The notes below the pieces were generated by a model, which worked only from the letters and a program-made list of their open reading frames with translations, was not told where the DNA came from and ran no database searches. 62,680 nt of DNA, from NCBI GenBank assembly GCA_002245135.1, contig NGBS01000033.1, forward strand, positions 1-62,680, read 5' to 3'. Of this stretch, positions 44,192 through 55,468 are shown in pieces. The first letter of the stretch is position 1. Each line of letters opens with the position of its first letter. The stretch comes from Proteromonas lacertae. Taxonomy: Eukaryota > Sar > Bigyra > Opalinata > Proteromonadidae. The translations under genes were made by a program, and so were the position numbers.

Positions 44192-47100
44192 TTAATTATC
44201 TGGTATATCATTTTCATAAGTCTTTAATTCATTTAATGGAATAGTTATTGTCTTACTACAATCTTTTATTTGAATAAATGACTGTAATGATTGTGTAACA
44301 GTCAATTGTTTTGTCAAAGTTTGAATAAAAGGTGTATATTTACTTGTTGTTCTTGCCACTCTTTTCAAATCAACTTTCTTGTTAGGACTAATTAAAAATA
44401 AACCATAACTATTATCTTTATTAAAAATTTGAAAATCTACACTTGTATAACCTGATTTGTTTACTTGATATAGATTGTGTAAAATCATTACCATTTCACC
44501 ACTAAATTCGTGCTTATCACTAACTGTAATTTGAATACCAAATGGTCCAATAAAAGCATCAACATCTGGAAATGTTCTTCTAAAGCTTAGATCCATCAAT
44601 TGTATTGAATTATCTTTATCCATATTTTTTATTACATTTTGTAAATCTGTATCACTAGTTACATTAGGAAAGGAAATCATTTTATTTTTTTCTTCATACA
44701 TATCATTGAACTTTTTATTACATTTACACATTGCAGTAATAATCCTATCTCTAAAATTGTTACTGTGTTTCATTAAATATAATATTATTTAATTCATATA
44801 AATGTCCAACCACACTTCTATTTAAATTGCTATTTAGTAAGTTTATCATATCTATACATTCATGTTTTTTAGTTATTTTATATAATTTATTAATTACCAT
44901 TTTTGCTATTGTTTCAGTTAGAAATACTAGATAATCGGATTTAGTAACATCTCCTTCATATGTATTGTATATAAAAATATTATCAAAATCATAATCAGAC
45001 TTTGAAAGAGATGATATACTAACTCCCCTTATTATTTCTCTAGCTTTTTCAATATCCATACGATTAATGGAATTTATAATTTTTTTCTCATCATTATTGT
45101 AATTTCCTATAATTCCACCATAAAACTCATAATTATTTCTATAATAAGCTATAGTTTCAGCATATTTTCTAACATCATTTTCCTTTATTTCTTCTGTATT
45201 TACTTTTGCAAGATTGGTGAATTTCAGAATATGTTTTTTATATTTTTTAGAGTATTTTGGATGTTGGATAAGAATTACTTTTTCTATTTCTTCTTTTGTA
45301 AATGGAGGTATATACATTACAAGAGGACATCTTTTACTTTGAAATGTTTTATATTCCTTTTTAGATGTATTAGCTAATAATAATATCATACTAGCATCAG
45401 GATATTCATCTTCACCAATTACTGCTCCATTAGCAATTACAATATATTCATTTGTATCTTCACATTTATGAACATATTTTTCATCTGTTAGATTTTTTTT
45501 TTGATATTTATATATTATATTTATATGTCTTTCATAAATCTTTTTAATATTTTCAATTATAACTTTTGATAATACTGTTTTACCAATTTTTCTATTGCCT
45601 AATATTAAATACGTCTTTTGATGTGGTTTTGATCTATTTCTATTGTTCTTATAACCTTTATCAATTATTTTCAACATTTTTTTATAACATTTTCTCATCA
45701 AAAACAATTTACCTTCATCTGCAAATACATATATTCGATTTTCATCTTCTTTTTTAATACTAACTGATGGAAGAGGAAGTTTTATATCTTCCACATCTAT
45801 ATTATATCTTTTTATTAATTCTTCCAATTCAGAATTACTATTATCACCTTCTAAATCTTCTATTGTTGGTGATGGTTGTGGTGATGGTTGTGGTGATGGT
45901 TGTGGTGGTGGATCTTTTGGAGATGAAATCTTAATAGAATGATAAGATTCAATTCTGTCTTCGTTTCTTATTATAGCATATTTAAATATACCACTTTTCT
46001 TTAAACTGTAATCCTATTTTATTATAAATATATAATTTCATACTTTCATTGATTCCTTAATTTTTACTCTATCATTTAATGTCTCACCATTTAATACTAT
46101 TTTTATAAACACTCCATTCATTATTAAATCAAACACATTATTTTCATCCAATATATGATAAACATAATTTGAACCACCAATTGGATAATGAACTAAAAGT
46201 TGTTTATCATTCTTATACTTGAATTTGGGATTTTCATAATCTTTTGATAATGGAATCTCTCCTCTACTCAATTTGTATGATATTATCTGTTTCAGACATA
46301 TCTTCTTCATATATTCATCCATAGTATTATAGCTTTTTTTTATATTATTATACTCTCTCTCATTTTTTGGTGGATAGAATCTGAAAATAATATATCTTTC
46401 AATATCATCAGATATGAATTTTAAATTCTCTTTTGGTTTGAATATATAATCTTTTAATTGATAATCCCATTCTGATTTCATTTCATATTTTAATAATATA
46501 TTGGATAATGGAATACTTTTTAAATTCTCTCTATTTGAATATAGATTCAGAAATTCATTAAATCCTGTTGAACCAACTACACTATTCATTAATTGTTGAT
46601 AATATTTCCAATAATCTTTACCATCATAATTTTCTTTATATAAATAATCAAAATAAATCTGTCTTGGGATATTACCATATCTATCACGAATACTTTCAAA
46701 TTCTTCACTTCTAACATAATCATCAATTCTAATATTATTACCAACATTAACATCTGTACATTCTTTAAACCACTCTGCTATTTCTTCATTATCTAATGAA
46801 TCAAAATATAATTCTTTACTACCATTATAACAATCATTATTATCACTATCTGGTGAACTAATTGAAATAATTGCATTATCCTCTCCAATTTGCTCATAAT
46901 TAATTGTATCAACTATAATTATAGAATCTTTAATATATATGATATGTTCAATTTTCATTTCACTTTTCACTAGAGTATAATCATTTTTACTCTCATCATA
47001 TTTAAATTCATAAATTCTTTCATCCTTATAAGATCCTTTCTTCTTCCCTTTTATTACATATATTGGTTTATTTCTCCATTCACCTTCAAATATGTAATGA

Positions 47101-48842
47101 TTAAATCCAATTTCATTTTCTGTATATCCTTCACTTTTCTCTTTTTTTAATTTTTCTATTTTTACTTGAATAGATTTTGATAAATCTCTCATTCTTTTTA
47201 TTCTATCATTATTATTAATTTCATTTATTTCATATTGTTTTTCAATAATCTTGTATTGATTTACTTCTTTTTCTAATAACATTTTATTAATCTCATTTAA
47301 TTTATCTAATATTATACTTATCAATGTATATCCAACCATTGTCATATCCTTGTATTGATTTTTATTTAATGTATTAAGTCTATCATTTTCATTAATAATG
47401 TAATAACAATATTCATCTAATTCTTCTACATCGATGATAACTTTTTCCAATGAAAGAAATCTACTAAGTCTTCTTGAATGTGATAATAAATCTTTTATTT
47501 CGTACATTTTTTGTTCAATCTTACCATTACAATGTTTTATAACTCTATTATTATCGTTATTCAAACTATTCATAATGTTATCACATTCAGTTTTATTCTC
47601 ATTAATGAATTTATCATATCCAAATGTATCTTCTGTTATACTTTTCAAATCTTCACAAATATTGTTTACTTCTGTAATATCATTTTCATTTATATTCTTT
47701 TTATTGTTTTCTTTTGTTAAATTTTCGATTTCTTCATTCAATTTTCTTATTTTTGGTTCATTTTCTTTATCATATTTTGTTATTATTTCATCCATGACAG
47801 CCATTTCATGAGTATATCCTTGAATCTTTAAGTAATTCTTCTGCTCTTCAGTATATTCTTTACATAAATTTGTTTTTAAAAAGTATAATAATGCATAAAT
47901 GAAGGAAGTCTTACCTATACCTGGTTGTCCTTCTATTGTTATATTCTGCTGAGAATCTTTTGATAATAATAAACAAATATGTCTAAACATTTGTTTATAA
48001 CATTCTCTAATAAGAATTCTCTTTCTGGGGAATTGAAATACATTTACAGATTCATCAAATTCTAACAACTCTTTACCATTATCTGAATTTAATTTTAAAG
48101 AATTTACTATTCTGATGAAAGCATCTTCTTTATTTATATCATGTCCTAATGTATTATCTGTCTCTTCCTCCATTTCTTTTAATGAACTTTCATTTCTTCT
48201 TCTTTTACTTTTCTTTTTAATATCTGTATCATGTTTTCTCTTTTTTGATGTTTTCTCTTTAACAGGAACTGAAAAACTTCTACTACGATTTCTCATTTTT
48301 CTATTACGATGAATTACAGAAAGTTTTATCTTCTTTGACAAATCACTACCTTTATTTTTTCTACCACCATTTATCTCTAATGAACTATCGTTCATTATTT
48401 CTACGCCATGTTTTCTTTTTGCTTGTGGGTAATTATTACCATCATCATCTAATTGCCTATAAATAATAAAATCTTTTCAGCTTACTTTATTTTGGTGTTA
48501 GTAGGAGTAATTTCACTATCACTAGTAAAATTTTCCACTTCCTTTGACTGACCTTTCCTATAAATAATAAATATTTATATATTTACTTCCTCTGCTTGCC
48601 AATACCTTCACTAACACCATCTTCAAGAGGAGGTGAATTAACTTCGTCAAATTTTCTCTTACTCGGATTTAACCTATTCACAATATTATAATCTATATTT
48701 ACGTAGTTTCTGTCTCATTCTGTTGATTTTCTTCAACTTGACGATGATTTTGACCAACTGTTTCACCCTCACCCATTTTTAACTCTTCATTCTTTGGTCT
48801 ATGGCACTTTTTATTAAACTTTGCTGTTTTATTTTTATTCAT
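44192..48842 (-). pseudogene. Second Crinkler-RHS (CR) type locus, two NTPase modules in reverse order
   Basis: The minus-strand locus starts at 48842 with a Lys/Arg/Glu-rich, NLS-like N-terminus cut by three 29-nt introns (48674-48702, 48558-48586, 48457-48485). NTPase module B follows with P-loop GQPGIGKTS, a long coiled-coil insert, and GNIPRQIYF then GKDYWKYYQQL, closely like module B of 7396-13295. A 30-nt intron (46014-46043) and a PQPSPQPSP linker lead to module A (P-loop GNRKIGKT, EDEYPDASMILLLA) and the nuclease-like FPDVDAFI then IQITVSDKHEF segment. It looks nearly whole with about one break; treated as a fossil or near-intact effector. Function as an effector is inferred from the family. 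Confidence 0.7.
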
Positions 48843-48857
48843 AATTATTTGAATGAA

Positions 48858-48895
48858 TCAAGCCAATTAAATCAATCAAGCCATCCAATCAAATC
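48858..48895. promoter_or_regulatory. Repeated CCAAT/ATTGG-type motifs upstream of the CR locus
   Basis: On the minus strand, just upstream of the start at 48842, GATTTGATTGGATGG and TTAATTGGCTTGATT repeat an ATTGG core. Similar TTGATTGG pairs occur at about 1167-1196 and a single TTGATTGG near 5759, upstream of Polinton 1 frames. A CCAAT-box role is inference. Confidence 0.3.
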
Positions 48896-49116
48896 TCTTT
48901 AAAAACATTCATTTTGTTTATGTATTATAAATATAATGAATTTTAAAGAAATAGTTAGTCAATTAATGTATTATATTATTTTATTTATGATATTGTAAAT
49001 AGTTTCTTAATCAGATGATTTGTTTAAACAATTGTTTATATTAATAACAAGATATATGATGATAAGGAAGTGAGTTTATATTCGTTGTTTATGTTTGATA
49101 TTGTATTATTATAATC

Positions 49117-52100
49117 GTGGTTTATGTAGTTGCGAAAGTCATAGCACCAAAGAGAGAAGCCTTAGAAAAAGCTCAAGCTACAAAAGCAAAAGCTGAAGCT
49201 CAATTAGCCACTAAACGAGCTGAATTGAAAGAATTAGTTGATCAAGTAGAAGCTTTAGAAAAAGAATTAGAAACCACAATGAAAAAGAAAGAAGATTTAG
49301 AAAAACAAGTAGATGATTGTAAGAAGAAATTAGATCGAGCTCAAAGATTGATAGGTGGTTTAGGAGGTGAAAAAAGTCGATGGACTGATTATTCAGCTAG
49401 TTTACAAGTAGATTATGATCATTTAGTAGGTGATATATTAATGTCAAGTGGTATTATTGCTTATTTAGGATGTTTCCCAACACAATATCGAAGTGAATGT
49501 ATAACTGATTGGTTGAAATTATTAGAAGAGAAAGAAATTCCAAAATCCCCAACTTATTCATTAGTTGTTATATTAGGAGATCCAATAGCCATAAGACAAT
49601 GGACAATATGGAAATTGCCAAATGATTCTTTCTCAATTGATAATGGTATAATGTTAAGAAATTCAAATAGATGGCCTTTAATGATAGATCCACAAGGCCA
49701 AGCTAATCGTTGGGTTAGAAATATGGAGAATGAAAATCAATTGAAAATAGTAAAACAATCAGCTTCAACCTTACAAAGATCATTAGAAAATGCAATTCAA
49801 TTTGGTTCACCATTATTAATAGAAAATGTTCCTGAATATTTAGAGCTATTATTAGAACCAATATTAACAAAACAAATCATCGAAAGTGGTGGTACAAAGA
49901 GTATAAGATTAGGTGATAATACTGTGAATTATGATGAAAAATTCCGATTATATATAACAACAAGATTAAGAAATCCACATTATCCACCTGAAACTTGTGT
50001 AAAAGTGAATTTATTGAACTTTGTAGCAACTCAAGAAGGTTTACAAGATCAATTATTAGGTATATTAGTAGGAAAAGAACAAAGAGAATTAGAAGAAAGA
50101 AGAGTAGAATTGGTAATGAAAGATGCCGAATATAAAAAGACATTGGAAGATATAGAAGATCAAATTTTACATTTATTAGCTTCATCTGAAGGTGATATAT
50201 TAGAAGATGAAAAGTTGATTGATACTTTAGCCAAATCCAAACAAACCTCCAATGAGATTATGGTAGCTGTAAAGAGTGCCGAAGCAACACAACAATAAAT
50301 ATCCCATGTTCGAACAAGTTATATTCCAGTCGCAGAAAGAACATCAGCTTTATTCTTCTGTATTTCTGATTTAGCTGGTATTGAACCAATGTATCAATAT
50401 TCATTGGATTGGTATATTAATTTATTCTTATTATCAATTGATAAAGCTGCAAGAACAGCTAATTTGAAAGATCGATTGAATAATTTGAATAATACATTCA
50501 CTTATATATTAGATGAGAATGTATGTCGATCTTTATTTGAAAAAGATAAGTTATTATTCTCGTTCTTATTATGTACAAAGATATTATTAATCAATAATGA
50601 ATTAGATCCAGCTGCTTTTAGATATTTATTAACAGGTAATACTGCTTTGACATTAGAAGAATCCAATCCAGTAACAAAAGAACCAAAATGGTTAAGTGAT
50701 AAAAGTTGGAATGAAATAATTGGTTTATCAAAGATTCAAGGAATGGAGAAGTTTATAGTTCGATTTAAGAAGGAATTAGAAAAATGGGAAGCTATTTATT
50801 TCAGTAGTGATCCAATCACAGAAATTGATGAATTAATGAAAGATTACTTGACATTTAATAAACTATTAGTAATCAAAGCAATCCGAAGTGATGTAGTAGT
50901 TCCAATGTTACAATTATTTATAACTGAAAAGATTGGTAGAAAATTCATTGAAATTCCAAGTAGTGATTTAATGGCTTGTTATAATGATTCTAACTGTTGT
51001 GCTCCATTAATCTTCGTATTATCTCCAGGTGCTGCTCCAATGAATGAATTATTGAAATTAGCTGATAAAATGGGTTTATCTAAAAAACTATTTAGTGTTT
51101 CATTAGGTCAAGGTCAAGGTAAAATCGCTCAAAATGCAATAGCTGAAGCTGTGGATCGAGTTACTTGGGTTTGTTTACAAAACTGTCATTTAGCCGAAAG
51201 TTGGATGTCTGAATTAGAGAGAATTTGTGAAGAAATATCTCCTGAAAGTACTCATCCTGATTTCCGATTATGGTTAACTTCAATGCCTTCTCCCAAATTC
51301 CCAGCTACAATCTTACAAAATGGAGTAAAAATGACAACTGAACCTCCGAAAGGTTTATTAAACAGTTTACAAATTACTTATAACTCATTGGATAAAGAAT
51401 GGTTTGAAAAGAATAAAAAAAGTTATGAATTTAAGAAATTATTATTTGGTTTAGCTTTCTTCCATGCAACAGTTCGAGAAAGAGTAAAATTTGGTCCATT
51501 AGGTTGGAATATTCCTTATGTATTTGCTGATTCTGATTTACAAATCTCAATGGATCAATTGATGTTATTTTTGAATGATTATGAAGAGATTAATTTCGAG
51601 ATGTTAACTTATTTAGCTGGTGAATGTAATTATGGAGGTCGAGTAACTGATGATAAATATCATCGATGTTTAATGAATATTTTGAGTGATTTCTATACAA
51701 TCGATATATTAGATGATAATTATAAATTCTCACCTTCTAGTATTTATTATGCACCTCCTGATGGTCCATTAGAATCTTATATCGAATATATCAAAACCTT
51801 ACCAATCAATGAAAATCCAGAGATTTATGGTTTACATGATAATGCGAATATAACTTGTGCAAATCAAGAAACCAGTCGAATTTTAGATAATATTCTATCA
51901 TTACAAAGTAAGACAAGTAGTAGTGGTGGAATGAGTTGGGAAGATCAATTAATGGAATTAGCTCAAACAATCGAAAAAAGAGTTCCTGATCCATTTGATA
52001 TAGAAAAAGTATCAGTAAAATATCCAGTAATATATGAAGAAAGTTTAAATACAGTGTTGGTTCAAGAATTAATGAGATTTAATGATTTATTATTAGTAGT

Positions 52101-52774
52101 GAAAAGTACATTGGTTGATGTTCAAAAAGCAATAAAAGGATTAGTGGTAATGAGTAGTGAATTAGAAGAATTAGGAAATAGTATGGTAAATGGAAGTGTT
52201 CCAGAGAAATGGAAAAATGTTTCTTATCCATCTCTGAAACCATTAGGAAGTTATGTAAATGATTTATGTCAAAGAATTGACTTTTTAAATACTTGGATAG
52301 ATTATGGATCTCCCAATGAATTTTGGCTAAGTGGATTTTTCTTTACTCAATCATTTTTAACTGGAACTCGTCAGAATTATGCTCGAAAATATACAATTCC
52401 AATTGATGAAATAACTTAAGATTTCTGAGTAATAAACAAAGAAGAACAAAGTAAAATCACTGAAAAAGCAGCTGATGGTTGTTATGTATATGGTTTATTT
52501 ATTGAAGGAGCAAATTGGAATTATGAAACAATGACATTAGATGAAAGTAATCCAAAAGAATTATTTGTTGAAAAAAAGAATTGATGAGATAGACGAGAGT
52601 GAACATCGATATGAATGTCCAACTTATAAAACATCTGAAAGAAGAGGTGTATTATCAACAACAGGTCATAGTACGAATTTTGTGATGATGATCAATTTAC
52701 CAATGAAAGTTGAACATGATCAGAAACATTGGATAAAACGAGGTGTTGCTTTATTAACTCAATTAGATGATTAA
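49117..52774 (+). pseudogene. Axonemal dynein heavy chain pseudogene (3' third)
   Basis: About 1200 residues align well with a single-headed inner-arm type heavy chain (DNAH3/7/12 group): stalk coiled coil 2 (KVIAPKREALEKAQATKAKA, then RAQRLIGGLGGEKSRW), AAA5, AAA6 (GPLGWNIPYVFADSDL), and the C-terminal domain ([40 protein letters not shown]). The first two thirds of a normal 4000-residue chain, including all ATP-binding P-loops and the stalk tip, are absent. In-frame stops occur at 50296-50298 (TAA), 52417-52419 (TAA) and 52426-52428 (TGA), and the frame shifts in the A run near 52571-52577 with the short segment after ELFVE missing. No introns are seen. It is a decayed partial copy; the parent gene must lie elsewhere. 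Confidence 0.9.
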
Positions 52775-53391
52775 TTATTATAATATATTATTTGATGTAT
52801 TGATGTAGTTTATGTTATTTCAAGTTAATTATTAACCATTTTTATTCATTATATAACAACATCTTTGAAAAATAAAAAATTGAAGAAAATTCTAGAACAT
52901 TTCAATTTTCTATAAAACCATTCTTTTCTTTTTGTACATTTATCTAAGTAAATTGAGCTAATTATCTTTAAAATATTTCAATATGTTGATACCTGAGTTT
53001 GGCAAAGGACGTCCTTTTACTTTTTGTCCTGTCCTTTGTCCCATTTTTGCTAAGCTTAAGCCTTAAGAAAACACTGGCGTCCTTTTCTGTCCTTTTCAAT
53101 ATTTCTCTCTTATCTTTCTTATGTTTAGTGTATATTTCACATAATTATAACATTAATGTCCTTTATTATCATTTTATAGACATATTTCTGCTTTAGAACA
53201 AATCATCTTCATGTAACTAATTTTGCCAGAAAATATCAATTCATGTAATAAACAATTAATTATAATATAAATTTAATAATATAATCATAAATTTGCTTAT
53301 ACAAATCTATAACACACAAAATATAGTTCTTTTTAATTTTATTATGAAATTTGATTCAAGCCTTTATTCAAACTAATCATTTGCATTTTAA
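52775..53391. other. Intergenic with repeat copy B
   Basis: Apart from the dispersed repeat at 52994-53041 I see no gene or RNA in this AT-rich stretch. The DNA after the repeat has further TCCTTTTC pieces at 53077-53097, perhaps more of the same repeat. Confidence 0.5.
52994..53041. repeat. Dispersed 48-bp repeat, copy B
   Basis: Matches 13356-13403 at 44 of 48 positions; all four differences are T/G exchanges. Here the core AAAGGACGTCCTTT is a perfect 14-base palindrome. Confidence 0.6.
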
Positions 53392-54110
53392 ATGCCAGCT
53401 GAAAAAAAGCATAATCATCCACTTTATTCTCACTTCAATGTAAATGAAATGCTTACATTCCCAAATCAGGTATTATTAAGAATTAAATGCAAGCATTGTA
53501 AGCAGTTTATAATAGATCATGTTACACATTTGCGTCGTCATTTGGCTAAGTATATTATAAGTAACTAATATGAAATAGGTGTAAAGAAAAAGGAGTTCTA
53601 CAATCAGAAATTAATGTTTTAAAGTATACTGAAGAAGATATTAACACTAAGTTAATAAATTATGTTATACAGACAAATTCAAGTTTTCGAAGCATAGAAT
53701 CAAGTAGTTTTAAGGAATTGATCAGATCAATCAATCCCAAGATAAATGAGGAAGGAGAAAAAATATTAGATGAATTTTCTAAAAGTGAAGATATATTCTG
53801 CTTTATTTTGGATCAGTGGCAAAATGTAACAGGTGAAAGTATATACAATATAGCTTGTAAAAATAGCAATGAAATTACTTTTATTGAATCAATTAGATGC
53901 AAAGAAAAAGAAACAGCAGAAAACATAGCAAAGATGATTGAATTAACATTAGAAAAGAATAACATACCTATAAAGCGAGTTGTAGGCATATGCACTGGGA
54001 ATGTTGTGTTTTGGGTGTCCACTCAAAATTTGGACACCCTATTTCTAGAGGTGTTTCAACCTCAATACTCATATTTATCTTACTATTATCATAAAACTAA
54101 GCGTTTCTGA
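53392..54110 (+). pseudogene. Second hAT transposase, N-terminal part only
   Basis: Exon 1 starts at 53392 and encodes a BED finger (CKHCKQFI, then HVTHLRRHLAK); a 29-nt intron (53550-53578) follows. Exon 2 encodes the hAT region with FCFILDQWQNVTGESIYNIA, then IPIKRVVGICTGN, the usual approach to the core. At about 53998 the homology ends and the next sequence contains a short hairpin (54013-54039), so the element is truncated or interrupted by another insertion. It belongs to a different hAT subgroup from the one at 40534. Confidence 0.75.
54013..54039. repeat. Short hairpin at the hAT break point
   Basis: GGGTGTCCA and its exact reverse complement TGGACACCC flank a 9-base loop. It lies 15 bases after the last recognisable transposase codon and may mark the end of a nested element. 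Confidence 0.5.
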
Positions 54111-54332
54111 ACTTATCTTTGTATTTCGTTAACTTTCAATTCACACATTATGACGTTATTTTTAAAATTTGAGCACCTCATGGTCCAGACTATAGAGCAT
54201 AATAACTGCATCTTGGATCTCCAGTTTTTATTTATATATTATGCTTATTGAATGAGAGTGCTCAAAAAATAACAAGAATCGACACAAACATAAGTTTGAT
54301 CATTTCTTCAATTTTTATTTTTTGTAGCACCT

Positions 54333-54895
54333 GTCGCGCGCGATAAAGAAAATAATAAGTTTCCATTATAGTGAAAATGTTAATACATATTAAGAAGGCC
54401 GAGTGTAAATAAATATAACATTATTTTGTCTAATAAATTACATATGTTGAAATTATCATCAAGTTTTCAATAAGATTTATATCATCTTTTATTAATCTTT
54501 TTAATTATTTTTTTATTAAAATCGCTAGAATATATTAACATATATGTCTTATTAACATATTGATGTATATATAGCACCCTTTAAAAAAATATTTTAATTT
54601 TTATTTTAAACCATCGTAACACCGATTTTGTTTAATCTTATCATCAAAGAACTATTTATTTCAATTTCTTCCAGTGATATATGCAATAAAAATAATGTTT
54701 AATAATAGAAATAAGTAACATGGATATGAAGTAAATATTTATGAATAATAGAACATAACTATTGTATATGACTGTTTTAAGACAAAATAATGTTATATTT
54801 ATTTACACTCGGCCTTCTTAATATGTATTAACATTTTCACTATAATGGAAACTTATTATTTCCTTTATCGCGCAAATTTCTTTATCGCGCACGAC
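54333..54895. mobile_element. Non-autonomous inverted-repeat (MITE-like) element, 563 bp
   Basis: Arms at 54333-54431 and 54780-54895 include an 81-base perfect inverted repeat (54351-54431 against 54780-54860). The ends are GTCGCGCGCGATAAAG and, on the other strand, GTCGTGCGCGATAAAG. The target site AGCACCT is duplicated at 54326-54332 and 54896-54902 (7 bases, or 8 if the shared G counts). No coding sequence lies inside. The right arm has an extra copy of a short TTTATCGCGC unit. The perfect arms suggest recent insertion or gene conversion. The CG-rich ends stand out in this AT-rich DNA. Confidence 0.85.
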
Positions 54896-54902
54896 AGCAC
54901 CT

Positions 54903-55264
54903 GTTGTTCCCCGTTGAGTACAACTCCCCGTTGAGCGATTAGAAACTTTAGAAACAAACTAACTACATAATGTTATTACTCATAATGAGTTATGAAGGAA
55001 TATATAGGTGGTCATATAACATATACAACATGTCTCGATATCAACTATTACACCAATTAGTTCACTTTTATTTCATATTATATATGTACATATTATGCTT
55101 ATTAATAATATAAATTTTTTTCAAAAAATTTTAATTGGATGATGAGATAAACAAAAAAAAGTGATGTAAATCCTGAATTTTTATACCCCCTTAATTATTA
55201 TTTTATCGTTAATTTCATAAGTAATTGTTTATATTTTTGTATATTACATACACATATAATAAGC
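54903..55264. other. No visible gene
   Basis: Starts with two tandem TCCCCGTTGAG units (54908-54935) that resemble the arms of the palindrome at 55265-55340. Otherwise AT-rich and featureless. Confidence 0.5.
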
Positions 55265-55340
55265 TTAATACTGTTTGTCTGTACTCAATGGGATGAAATT
55301 TACTCTTTTCTCCCTGTTGAGTACAGACACACAGTATTAA
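55265..55340. repeat. Imperfect palindrome, about 29-bp arms
   Basis: TTAATACTGTTTGTCTGTAC and following bases pair with the segment ending GTACAGACACACAGTATTAA, with a loop of about 17 bases. The inner part carries CCCTGTTGAGTAC, related to the CCCCGTTGAGTAC units near 54912. Confidence 0.7.
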
Positions 55341-55392
55341 CTTGATACTCTCTGTATATGTTACATACTATTAATTGTATATAAATATATAT

Positions 55393-55468
55393 TAATATCA
55401 AAAATTACTCAAAATTTGACTGAATCTGAAACTAGATTCAGTCAAATTTTGAGTAATTTTTGATATTA
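55393..55468. repeat. Perfect palindrome, 35-bp arms, 6-base loop
   Basis: Arm 1 is 55393-55427 and arm 2 is 55434-55468; the loop is GAAACT. The arms pair without a mismatch. The palindrome abuts the integrase piece of Polinton 2, so it may be a terminus feature, a transcription terminator hairpin, or a replication structure. Confidence 0.85.

Noticed and set aside
47434-48312. Plus-strand frames opposite the second CR locus
   Set aside because: Antisense shadows of Lys/Asn/Glu-rich coding sequence with no own start context or homology.
49117-52774. Reassigned or read-through stop codons in the dynein gene
   Set aside because: Other genes here end at TAA, TAG and TGA and have none inside. 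The copy also lacks its first two thirds and has a frame shift, so a pseudogene is simpler.
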